64,000 nucleotides of DNA from Akkermansiaceae bacterium UBA5020 (GTDB lineage Bacteria > Verrucomicrobiota > Verrucomicrobiia > Verrucomicrobiales > DEV007): the NCBI GenBank assembly GCA_002396885.1, contig DGXY01000052.1, positions 62,996 to 126,995 of the forward strand, read 5' to 3'. Under the pieces are notes generated by a model. It saw only the letters and a program-made list of their open reading frames with translations. It did not search any database and was not told the DNA's origin. Of the stretch, positions 45,451 through 52,920 are shown in pieces. Position 1 is the first letter of the stretch. Every line of letters starts with the position of its first letter. Made by a program: the position numbers and the translations under genes.

Positions 45451-46230
45451 ATGCCCCGACGCGCCCAGTTCCGCCCCTGCATCGACCTTCACGAAGGCCG
45501 CGTGAAGCAGATCGTCGGGGGCACCCTAGACTCGAGCACCGAAGCACTGAGGACGAATTTCGTGAGCGATCGTCCCGCCTCCTGGTTCGCGACCCGTTAC
45601 GCTGAGGATCGCTTGCGCGGCGGCCACGTCATCCAGCTCGGACCCGGCAACACCGAGGCAGCATGCGATGCCCTCGCCGCCTATCCCGGCGGCTTGCAAC
45701 TCGGCGGTGGCATCACCGCGGAAAACGCGGCCGGGTGGCTCGAGGCCGGTGCCTCGCACGTCATCGCAACCTCGTTTCTCTTCGATCACGAGGGCCGTTT
45801 CCAAGACGACCGCCTTGCGCAACTCCTCGCCGAGACGGGACGCGAACGCCTCGTCATCGACCTGAGTTGCCGACGCCGCGAAGCGGGTTGGATCGTGGCG
45901 ATGAACCGATGGCAGACCCTCACCGACCTCGCCATCACTCCGGAGACGCTCGATGCCCTCGCCGGCTCCTGCGACGAATTCCTCATCCATGCCGCCGATG
46001 TCGAAGGCAAATGCCAAGGCATCGACGGGGATTTAGTGTCTCTGTTAGGGTCCTGGGGGAAGATCCCGATGACCTATGCGGGGGGAGCCTCGAGCTTCGC
46101 CGATCTTGAACTTGTCGACCGCCTCGGTGGCGGCAAGGTGGATCTCACCATCGGCAGCGCGCTGGATCTCTTCGGCGGCAGCGGAGTGTGCTATGCGGAC
46201 TGCGTGGCCTGGAACCGCGGCGAACCGTGA
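45451..46230 (+). CDS. hisA: ProFAR isomerase, eukaryote-type HisA
   Basis: 259 residues from ATG at 45451 (MPRRAQFRPC); the open frame back to 45289 crosses the inverted repeat and is rejected. It isomerises ProFAR to PRFAR in histidine synthesis. It matches yeast HIS6 far better than bacterial HisA: RPCIDLHEGRVKQIVGGTL, HVIQLGPGNTEAACDAL, LQLGGGITAENAAGWLE, VIDLSCRRREAGWIVAMNRW, EFLIHAADVEGKCQGID and TYAGGASSFADLELVD. The catalytic Asp pair (CIDLH and ADVEG) is intact. hisF, which uses the product, is at 7506. Confidence 0.92.
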   Translation: MPRRAQFRPCIDLHEGRVKQIVGGTLDSSTEALRTNFVSDRPASWFATRYAEDRLRGGHVIQLGPGNTEAACDALAAYPGGLQLGGGITAENAAGWLEAGASHVIATSFLFDHEGRFQDDRLAQLLAETGRERLVIDLSCRRREAGWIVAMNRWQTLTDLAITPETLDALAGSCDEFLIHAADVEGKCQGIDGDLVSLLGSWGKIPMTYAGGASSFADLELVDRLGGGKVDLTIGSALDLFGGSGVCYADCVAWNRGEP

Positions 46231-46405
46231 CTGTCTGCCAATCCCATGTCGGTTCCAGACCGGAGATCAACTCGTCCGGATCGGGACCTCGAACCTCAGG
46301 TAGACCTTGGAGGAGAGCCCCTTCAAATCGACATCGGCGCCCGCAGGAGGTCAATGGAATCAAGCATTCTGCGTCTTCCGAAGGCCGCCTCTTCCTTCCC
46401 ATCCA

Positions 46406-47032
46406 TCACTTCGCCTTCGGCATCGTGATGTAAGGAGCACGCAGGTAAACCGGCTCGAGGGCCGTTGTTGAAAGATGGCACAAGTCGGCACCTCGATACA
46501 GAGCGGCAAGGCGTCCCGCCTCGGGATACGACAAGACCGCGACCGCGACCGCTTCGACGACCTTTGCATCGCAGGTGTGGACGGTGAGTCCATCCGCCAG
46601 CAGCGGCGCCAAAGAGGCCTCGAGATCCGCCTCCTCGATGAGCTCTGGCTCGCCCTGCAGTTTCCGGTCGCGCACCCTCGCGACGAAATAGCTGCCGCGC
46701 CTCGCGTCGCCGACGACGAGGTAGGAATCAGTCCCCGTTTCCCACGCCTCCAGCGAATTGCCACCGATCACCGGCAACCCCATCGCCACGGAGAGCCCGT
46801 TCGCGACCGCGATGCCCACCCGAACCCCTCCGTAGGATCCCGGGCCAAGACCCACGACGATTCCTTCGAGTTGGTCGCGATGCGCGGCGACGAGCCGCTC
46901 GAGCGGAGCAAAAATCGCCGCATTGTGGGCCCGGTCGGTGGTGAAGTTGGCCCCGTCGACGACACGACCGGACTCACGATCGTAGACAGCGAGCGAGGCG
47001 CGACGCGTGCAGGTTTCGAGAGCGAGGATCAT
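46406..47032 (-). CDS. tsaB: t6A biosynthesis protein TsaB
   Basis: 208 residues from ATG at 47032; the frame runs back to 47236, but that part overlaps tsaE. TsaB is an inactive paralogue of TsaD and scaffolds the TsaD-TsaE complex that makes N6-threonylcarbamoyladenosine in ANN-decoding tRNAs. It starts [21 protein letters not shown] and has GIVVGLGPGSYGGVRVGIAVANGLS and VGDARRGSYF. Its ATG overlaps the tsaE stop by 4 bases, so the pair is translationally coupled. Confidence 0.9.
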   Translation of the reverse strand: MILALETCTRRASLAVYDRESGRVVDGANFTTDRAHNAAIFAPLERLVAAHRDQLEGIVVGLGPGSYGGVRVGIAVANGLSVAMGLPVIGGNSLEAWETGTDSYLVVGDARRGSYFVARVRDRKLQGEPELIEEADLEASLAPLLADGLTVHTCDAKVVEAVAVAVLSYPEAGRLAALYRGADLCHLSTTALEPVYLRAPYITMPKAK

Positions 47033-47451
47033 CGGCGGGAAAGGGTGATATGGCGCACGCCATCGGGCAGAATGCGGAAGGCGAGCACGTAGGTCGCGGG
47101 CGGCAGCATGGCGGGAAATTTTTCGGACCACTCGACGAGGATGACCCCCTCTTCGTCGAGGTAGTCGTCCCATCCGATGCCCTGCAACTCGGCCGCATCC
47201 TCGAGACGATACCAGTCGAAATGAAAGACGGGCCATGCTCCACCCTGGTATTCCTGGACGAGGGCAAAAGTCGGACTCGTCACCTCCTCATTCGATCCGA
47301 GACCGGCCACGAGCCCTTTGCAAAAATGCGTTTTCCCCGCACCGAGATCCCCGTCGAGCGCGACGACATCACCTGCCCTCAACCTCGCCGCAAAAGAGCG
47401 ACCGGCCGCTATCATCTCCGCCTCGGTGGCGGCTTGGAAGGATTCATCCAT
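47029..47451 (-). CDS. tsaE: t6A biosynthesis ATPase TsaE
   Basis: 140 residues. A small P-loop ATPase with Walker [16 protein letters not shown], the family block [25 protein letters not shown] and VILVEWSEK. It drives the TsaB-TsaD complex. It overlaps thiL upstream by one base (TGATG) and tsaB downstream by four bases. Confidence 0.93.
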   Translation of the reverse strand: MDESFQAATEAEMIAAGRSFAARLRAGDVVALDGDLGAGKTHFCKGLVAGLGSNEEVTSPTFALVQEYQGGAWPVFHFDWYRLEDAAELQGIGWDDYLDEEGVILVEWSEKFPAMLPPATYVLAFRILPDGVRHITLSRR

Positions 47452-48374
47452 CAGGTGCGGTAGTGCTCCCAGCCTCGACCGATCGTGTCGGTCGTCGTTG
47501 CCGTGATTTCACCGATCACGGTGAGGTCCAGATCGGGGAAGGTTTCGCTCCATCTCGCCGGAAGATCCCGGAACGTATCGGGCGAAAAGGTCATGAGCAA
47601 CTCGTAGTCCTCTCCATAGCGCACCGCTTCTTCCGTCGAGACGCCTTCGTGACAGGGCAGGCTCGCTTCATCGAGGCGGTATCCCACACCACTAGCGCCG
47701 ACAAGGCGCGGCAGATCGGAGCCCAGACCATCGCTGAGATCCATCATCGCCGTCGGTTTGGCATGGGCGACGAGCCACTGGGATTCGCGCAGTCGTGGCG
47801 TGAAAGTGAGATGCCGCCCGCTCGGAAAAGAGCCGCCGAGCCGTCCCGTCACCACGATGAGATCGCCAGGCGTGGCACCGCTGCGAAACACGCATTGCGC
47901 GGGATTCACCATTCCCGACATCGCCACCGTGATCACCGCTCCGGTCATGGGTAGCCGCGAAGTCTCGCCTCCGACAATGCCGCAACTGCCTTCCTCTGCC
48001 GCCTCGACGAGGCCACGATACCAACCTTCCACCTCAGCAAACGATCGTCCCGCCTCCACCGCGATCGTGACGAGGGCATGGGCGGGCCTTCCTCCCATCG
48101 CGGCGATGTCGCTGAGGACGCGGTTCATCGCCTTTCGCCCGACCCGCACGGGATCAGTTCCAGGGAGGAAATGCACGCCTTCGATGACGCAGTCGGTCTT
48201 CAGCAGTTCCCAGGAGCCGTCACCCGCATCGACCACCGCACAATCGTCACCGGGACCCGCAATCACTCCTTGATGCCGCGGTATCATCGCGACGAGGCGC
48301 GACACCACCTCCTCCTCGCCAAGGTCGGCGACGGAGGTTGCGGGGGAAATCGAGTTGGTCGGGTCGAGACTCAT
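47451..48374 (-). CDS. thiL: Thiamine-monophosphate kinase
   Basis: 307 residues from ATG at 48374 ([10 protein letters not shown]); ATG at 48413 adds 13 codons. It phosphorylates thiamine monophosphate to the coenzyme thiamine diphosphate. PurM-like fold: [57 protein letters not shown] and [15 protein letters not shown]. The last base of its stop codon is shared with the tsaE start, so it heads a thiL-tsaE-tsaB operon. thiE is divergent. Confidence 0.93.
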   Translation of the reverse strand: MSLDPTNSISPATSVADLGEEEVVSRLVAMIPRHQGVIAGPGDDCAVVDAGDGSWELLKTDCVIEGVHFLPGTDPVRVGRKAMNRVLSDIAAMGGRPAHALVTIAVEAGRSFAEVEGWYRGLVEAAEEGSCGIVGGETSRLPMTGAVITVAMSGMVNPAQCVFRSGATPGDLIVVTGRLGGSFPSGRHLTFTPRLRESQWLVAHAKPTAMMDLSDGLGSDLPRLVGASGVGYRLDEASLPCHEGVSTEEAVRYGEDYELLMTFSPDTFRDLPARWSETFPDLDLTVIGEITATTTDTIGRGWEHYRT

Positions 48375-48606
48375 GCCATGGGCGTCCCGGGACGCGTTCT
48401 CAGCATACTCCACGACGACGACCCGTCATCCGGAAGCTCATTCCGGCGATTACAAGTCAACCCGGGCTCTGCAGGAAAGGGACGGAATCTCCGGATGATC
48501 CCATCCGTTCTTCCCGGAGGAATCCAGCCAGGGGGACGTTTTCGATGGAACCCCTCGTTTGAGAAGGTTGACTCTCTCCCACAAGCCTGTTGAGTTGCCC
48601 CTTTCC

Positions 48607-49242
48607 ATGGCCCGCAGCACCCTCCTCTCCGCCAAGCTTTATGGCATCGTCGATCTCGGCTACGCCACGCCTTCGGCGCTGATCCGCGTCACCGCGGAGA
48701 TGATCGAGGGCGGCATCGATGTGATCCAGCTCCGGGCGAAGGGACACTCCGAAGACGACGTCCGCACCTGGGCCGAAACACTCCTGCCGATCTGCCGCGA
48801 GGCCGGGGTGCCTTTCATCGTCAACGACCACGCCGCCCTAGCAGCCGCGATCGGTGCCGACGGCGTCCACGTGGGGCAGGACGACGCTCCCATGGACGAG
48901 GTCCGTGCCATCGTCGGGAATGAAATGCTCGTGGGCCGCTCGACCCACAGCCTCGACCAGGCCGACGCAGCGGCCGCTGATCCGCGCACCGACTGCATCG
49001 GCTTCGGCCCGCTCTTCGCCACCCCGACCAAGCCGACCTACACGCCCATCGGCACCGCGGAAATCCGCGCCATACACGAACGGCATCCCGATCTACCCAT
49101 CTTTTGCATCGGCGGAATCAAGCAGGATCACCTTCCCGCCCTCGTCGAAGCCGGGGCAAAACGTGTCGTGATCGTATCAGGGATCTTGCAAGCACCGGAT
49201 ATCGCTGCTTATGTCCGCGCCGCGAGGTCTCTCCTCCCCTGA
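48607..49242 (+). CDS. thiE: Thiamine-phosphate synthase
   Basis: 211 residues from ATG at 48607. It couples HMP-PP and the thiazole phosphate to make thiamine monophosphate, the substrate of the divergent thiL product. TIM barrel: LYGIVDLGYATPSALI, IDVIQLRAKGHSEDD, PFIVNDHAALAAAIGADGVHVGQDD, GRSTHSLDQADAAA, DCIGFGPLFATPTK and IFCIGGIKQDHL. The Lys of the usual QLRxK motif is retained. No TPP riboswitch is apparent upstream. Confidence 0.92.
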   Translation: MARSTLLSAKLYGIVDLGYATPSALIRVTAEMIEGGIDVIQLRAKGHSEDDVRTWAETLLPICREAGVPFIVNDHAALAAAIGADGVHVGQDDAPMDEVRAIVGNEMLVGRSTHSLDQADAAAADPRTDCIGFGPLFATPTKPTYTPIGTAEIRAIHERHPDLPIFCIGGIKQDHLPALVEAGAKRVVIVSGILQAPDIAAYVRAARSLLP

Positions 49243-49283
49243 TTCCCACTACTCCATTATTCCACCACTCCATTCTTTCTTCC

Positions 49284-50198
49284 ATGAGCGTCCTCGTCTC
49301 CGGTTCCGTCGCCATCGACAACGTCAAAACGCAGAAAGCCTCGCAGGAGAACCTGCTCGGCGGCTCCGCTTCCTACGCCGCCATCGCCGCCAGTTTCTTT
49401 TCCCCGGTCGGCATGGTCGCCGTTGTCGGGCACGACTTCCCCGTCGAACACCTCGATCTCTTCAAGCAGCGGAACATCAATCTCGAGGGGGTCGAATTCT
49501 CCAGCGGCGAGACCTTCCGCTGGTCGGGTGAATACATGGAGGACATGAACGACCGCGAAACGCTCTCGGTCGCCCTCAATGTGCTCGAATCCTGGCAGCC
49601 CGCCGTGGCCGCCTCACAGAAAGCGGCGACCACGGTGAATCTCCTGGCCAACGCCCACCCGCTCAACCAACACGCCGTGGTCGATCAACTCGGCGACGGA
49701 CCTTCCTTCACGATCGCTGACACAATGGACCTCTGGATCCAAATTTCGCGTCACGAACTCGAGAGTCTCCTCAAGCGCATCGATCTCCTGGTCCTCAATG
49801 ACGGCGAGGCCAAGCTGATGATGGACACCTCGAACGTCGTCGCGGCCGGTCACCGTCTCCGCGCGATGGGACCGAAATACGTCATCATCAAAAAAGGCGA
49901 GCACGGCGCGATGCTCTTCGGTGAATCCGACTTCTTCGCCTGCCCCGCCTATCCGCTCCAGGAAGTCTTCGATCCGACCGGCGCGGGCGACACCTTCATC
50001 GGCGGCTTCGCCGGCTACCTCGCCAGCCTCGGCAAGCGCGAATACGATTTCGCCGACCTCACCGGAGCGATCGCGCGCGGCTCTATCCTCGCCAGTTTCA
50101 CCTGCGAGAGCTTCAGCACCCATTCGCTGCAGGATCTCACCCCCGAAGCCTTCGAGGAGCGCCTCGCGACCTACCGCCGCTTTTGCAGCTTCGCCTGA
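49284..50198 (+). CDS. PfkB-family sugar or nucleoside kinase
   Basis: 304 residues from ATG at 49284 (MSVLVSGSVAIDNVKT). LLGGSASYAAIAASFFSPVG is the substrate-binding diglycine block; LVLNDGEAKLMM, YVIIKKGEHGAMLF and FDPTGAGDTFIGGFAGYLAS carry the catalytic Asp and anion hole. The sequence resembles the adenosine-kinase-like branch found in many non-proteobacteria, but the substrate cannot be told from sequence. It lies 41 bases after thiE on the same strand; there is no other sign that it acts on thiamine precursors. Confidence 0.85.
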   Translation: MSVLVSGSVAIDNVKTQKASQENLLGGSASYAAIAASFFSPVGMVAVVGHDFPVEHLDLFKQRNINLEGVEFSSGETFRWSGEYMEDMNDRETLSVALNVLESWQPAVAASQKAATTVNLLANAHPLNQHAVVDQLGDGPSFTIADTMDLWIQISRHELESLLKRIDLLVLNDGEAKLMMDTSNVVAAGHRLRAMGPKYVIIKKGEHGAMLFGESDFFACPAYPLQEVFDPTGAGDTFIGGFAGYLASLGKREYDFADLTGAIARGSILASFTCESFSTHSLQDLTPEAFEERLATYRRFCSFA

Positions 50199-50262
50199 GA
50201 AGGCGGAACCGGAAGAAATTCGGACTCGATTCCCGTGACCGGGCGGATTATTCTGCCGCATC

Positions 50263-50799
50263 ATGGAATGGTTCTACGCCGACGAATCACGAGTTCAACA
50301 CGCGGTCGCCCTTGAGGAATTGCCAAGTCTGGTCGCCGCAGGCACCATCCGCGGCGGCACCCTCGTGTGGAACGAATCCATGGCCGATTGGAAAGTGGCG
50401 GCCGAGGCGCTCCCCGATCTCTTTCCCATCCCTCTCGCGCCTCCACTCCTGAGCCCGGCGCAGCGCCGCGACATGGGTTACCAGGCAGGGCCCGGCTTCC
50501 CGGGTCAGCGTGCCCCGGTCGATACCCTCGCTGTATTGTCGCTCGTGTTCGGGATTCTCTCTCTCCTCGCTTGCGGGCCCTTCCTCGGATTGCCGGGGGT
50601 GATCTGCGGCCACATGGCACGGAAGCGCGCCCGCGAAGAATCGCTCCCTTCGTCGAACGGCGGGCTTTCCCTCGCCGGACTTATCACCGGCTATATTGGT
50701 CTCGTCTTTTACGGAATCCTCTTCACCATTTACATCATCTTCATCGTTATCGCCGTCGCCGCCGACGCCGGCACCACTGGGTCACCGTTGACTCCGTAA
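50263..50799 (+). CDS. GYF_2 and DUF4190 membrane protein
   Basis: 178 residues. The N-terminus is a bacterial GYF_2 domain (EWFYADESRVQHAVALEELPSL, GGTLVWNESMADW, about 1-55). After a Pro-rich linker, DUF4190 has two membrane segments (LAVLSLVFGILSLLACGPFLGL and GLITGYIGLVFYGILFTIYIIF) flanking ARKRAREES. Such proteins are common in Verrucomicrobia and Planctomycetes, with no assigned function. It is 24 bases upstream of the VTT-domain gene. Confidence 0.82.
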   Translation: MEWFYADESRVQHAVALEELPSLVAAGTIRGGTLVWNESMADWKVAAEALPDLFPIPLAPPLLSPAQRRDMGYQAGPGFPGQRAPVDTLAVLSLVFGILSLLACGPFLGLPGVICGHMARKRAREESLPSSNGGLSLAGLITGYIGLVFYGILFTIYIIFIVIAVAADAGTTGSPLTP

Positions 50800-50823
50800 C
50801 ACCCTCCGGTGGGAGCCGCTCGC

Positions 50824-51549
50824 ATGGAACCACCACCACCCGACAGAGCTGCATGGCTGATCCGCCTCGAGTGGATCGCCCTCGCCCTGCTCCTCACCGG
50901 ACTCGCCTTCGCCCTGCGGTCCCTCCCGGTGCGGGCTTCGCTGGAACGTGCCACCCTCTGGATCGAATCGCTCGGCTGGTGGGCGGCGGCCACCTTTGTC
51001 CTGATCTATGTCGCCTGCGCCCTGCTACTCGTGCCACGCGCCGTGCTCACCGTCGGCGCGGGCTTTCTCTTCGGTCCGCTTTGGGGACTGCTCTGGGCTC
51101 TCCTCGCGATCAACCTCGGAGCCCATCTCGCGTTTTTGTCAGGACGCCACCTCGCTCGCGCCGCCGTCGAGCGCCGCACCCACGACCACGGCCGGCTCCA
51201 GGCCCTCGACGATGCCGTCAGCGGCGGAGGCTGGCGCATCGTCGCACTGACGCGGCTCTCGCCGGTCTTTCCCTATTCATTCCTGAATTACGCCTACGGG
51301 CTCACCCGGGTGGGGTGGAGCGATTTCGCGTTTGGGTCCCTCGCCGGCATGTTTCCGGGGACGCTCCTTCTCGTGATCCTCGGCACCCTCACCGACTTCG
51401 CTGCGGAGCGCAGCGGACAACACGCCGGCCCGCTCGGGACGGTGCTCCTGTCCATCGGCTTGATCATCGCTCTCCTTGCGACCTGGGTGGTGACGAGGGT
51501 GGCGAGGCGGGTGCTGGAAAGTCACCGCGACAAATCCCCGCCCGCATAA
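50824..51549 (+). CDS. TVP38/TMEM64 (DedA-like, VTT domain) membrane protein
   Basis: 241 residues from ATG at 50824 (a GTG at 50809 is also open). Six or so hydrophobic segments with the VTT signature VLTVGAGFLFGPLWGLLWAL, then SGRHLARAA, ALTRLSPVFPYSFLNYAYGLTRVGWSDF and GMFPGTLLLVILGTL. VTT proteins include scramblases and flippases for undecaprenyl phosphate and phospholipids; the role here is not determined. The 3' end overlaps the convergent mobA-fdhD fusion by 28 bases. Confidence 0.88.
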   Translation: MEPPPPDRAAWLIRLEWIALALLLTGLAFALRSLPVRASLERATLWIESLGWWAAATFVLIYVACALLLVPRAVLTVGAGFLFGPLWGLLWALLAINLGAHLAFLSGRHLARAAVERRTHDHGRLQALDDAVSGGGWRIVALTRLSPVFPYSFLNYAYGLTRVGWSDFAFGSLAGMFPGTLLLVILGTLTDFAAERSGQHAGPLGTVLLSIGLIIALLATWVVTRVARRVLESHRDKSPPA

Positions 51550-52907
51550 ACATTGAAACCCCGCTCGCGCAAAAAGCCGACTAGGGTCTGGCCGCTGTCC
51601 TTGGCCAGCTTCACGGCGAGGCTACTCGGGGCCGAGATGCCGGCAACGACGGGGATGCGGGCGGCGAGGGCCTTCTGCATCAGCTCGAAGGAGATGCGGC
51701 CGCTCACCAAAAGAATCGCCTCATCCATCGGCAGATCGTTCCTCAACGCGTGGCCGATGACCTTGTCGAGAGCGTTGTGGCGTCCCACATCCTCGCGGAG
51801 GAGGAGAAGGTTTCCGGCCCGGTCGAAGAGGGCCGAGGCGTGGAGTCCGCCGGTGCGGTCGAAGGTCTCCTGGGCGGCGCGGAGCTTGGCGGAGAGGGAC
51901 AGGAGCAGCGCGGGATCGGGGGCCTCGTGGAGCGGCACCGGTGGAAAATTTCCGAAGACCGATTCGATCGTGGCTTTGCCGCAGACCCCGCAGCTTGAAC
52001 TGGTGAAGACGTGGCGGGTCAGGCGCGAGAGATCGGTCTCGCTGCGGAGTCGGACATCGAGGGTGTTTCCGAAGCCCTCGGGATCGACATCGGGACAGTG
52101 GGCGATCTCGGCGATCTCATCGGCGGCGCGGATCACCCCTTCGGTGAGAAGGAATCCGATCGCGAGCTCGTCGTCATGGCCCGGGGTCCGCATCGTCACC
52201 GCGACGCTCGTGCCATTGACGCGGATCGCGAGCGTCTCCTCGGCGGCGACGCGGTCGAGGGTCCTGACAAAACCACTCTCGGTGCGGTAACGCGCGATCG
52301 CGACCGCCTCGTCGTGGGCACCCTGCTCGAGGGCGGCGAGGTCGTCGGCCGTGTTGAGATTGGCGAAGAGGGCGGAATCCGCACCTTCGACCGGCACCGC
52401 GCGGATCCATCCCCGGGCCGCGGCCTCGTCGAGAAGATCCTGAAGACGACGCTTCCCAGCGCCAAGGAATTCCTCGACGAGACCGAGGAATTCCGCACGT
52501 GGATAAAGGGCGGCGAGAGGTTCCCATCCGCGCTCGGTGCGGGGCACGGCACCTGCTCCATTCGCGACGAGGCGGGCCAGGAAATCGGACTCCATTCTGG
52601 GAAGATCGACGGCGAGGACGAGGAGAAAGTCCGCCTCACTCGCGGCGAGGATGGATTGCAATCCGCCAAGAGGGCCGAGGTCGGGCACCGCGTCAATGAC
52701 CCGACCGACCCCTTCAAGAACTTCCGGGAACGGTTGCTCCGGGCGCGTCGAGAGCCAAAGACGTTCCGGGCCGAGCGAGGCGAGCTTACGAAGCTGGGTG
52801 ACGTAGAGCGGCTGGCCGCGCCAATCGAGAAAGGCCTTGTCGCGGCCAAGACGGCTCGAGCGTCCTCCGGCGAGGAGCGCGGCATCAAATCGGATCTTGG
52901 CGGGCAT
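51522..52907 (-). CDS. MobA-FdhD fusion: molybdenum cofactor guanylyltransferase + FDH sulfurtransferase
   Basis: 461 residues. Residues 1-190 are MobA: LLAGGRSSRLGRDKAFLDWRG, VPDLGPLGGLQSIL and VLAVDLPRMESDFLARLV, transferring GMP to molybdopterin. Residues about 200-461 are FdhD: RVNGTSVAVTMRTPGHDDELAIGFL, TSSSCGVCGKATIE with the CxxC sulfur-transfer pair, LHASALFDRAGNLLLLREDVGRHNALDKVIG and VSGRISFELMQKA. FdhD delivers sulfur from IscS to bis-MGD for formate dehydrogenase. The two normally separate proteins act on consecutive steps, so the fusion is functionally sensible. No formate dehydrogenase is in the window. The stop-to-start order places it last in the algI-algJ-sulfatase run. Confidence 0.9.
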   Translation of the reverse strand: MPAKIRFDAALLAGGRSSRLGRDKAFLDWRGQPLYVTQLRKLASLGPERLWLSTRPEQPFPEVLEGVGRVIDAVPDLGPLGGLQSILAASEADFLLVLAVDLPRMESDFLARLVANGAGAVPRTERGWEPLAALYPRAEFLGLVEEFLGAGKRRLQDLLDEAAARGWIRAVPVEGADSALFANLNTADDLAALEQGAHDEAVAIARYRTESGFVRTLDRVAAEETLAIRVNGTSVAVTMRTPGHDDELAIGFLLTEGVIRAADEIAEIAHCPDVDPEGFGNTLDVRLRSETDLSRLTRHVFTSSSCGVCGKATIESVFGNFPPVPLHEAPDPALLLSLSAKLRAAQETFDRTGGLHASALFDRAGNLLLLREDVGRHNALDKVIGHALRNDLPMDEAILLVSGRISFELMQKALAARIPVVAGISAPSSLAVKLAKDSGQTLVGFLRERGFNVYAGGDLSR

Positions 52908-52920
52908 GATCGTGGGCCGC

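Noticed and set aside
48375..48606. Possible TPP riboswitch between thiL and thiE
   Set aside because: The conserved CUGAGA core and the matching pyrophosphate-sensing arm could not be found on either strand.
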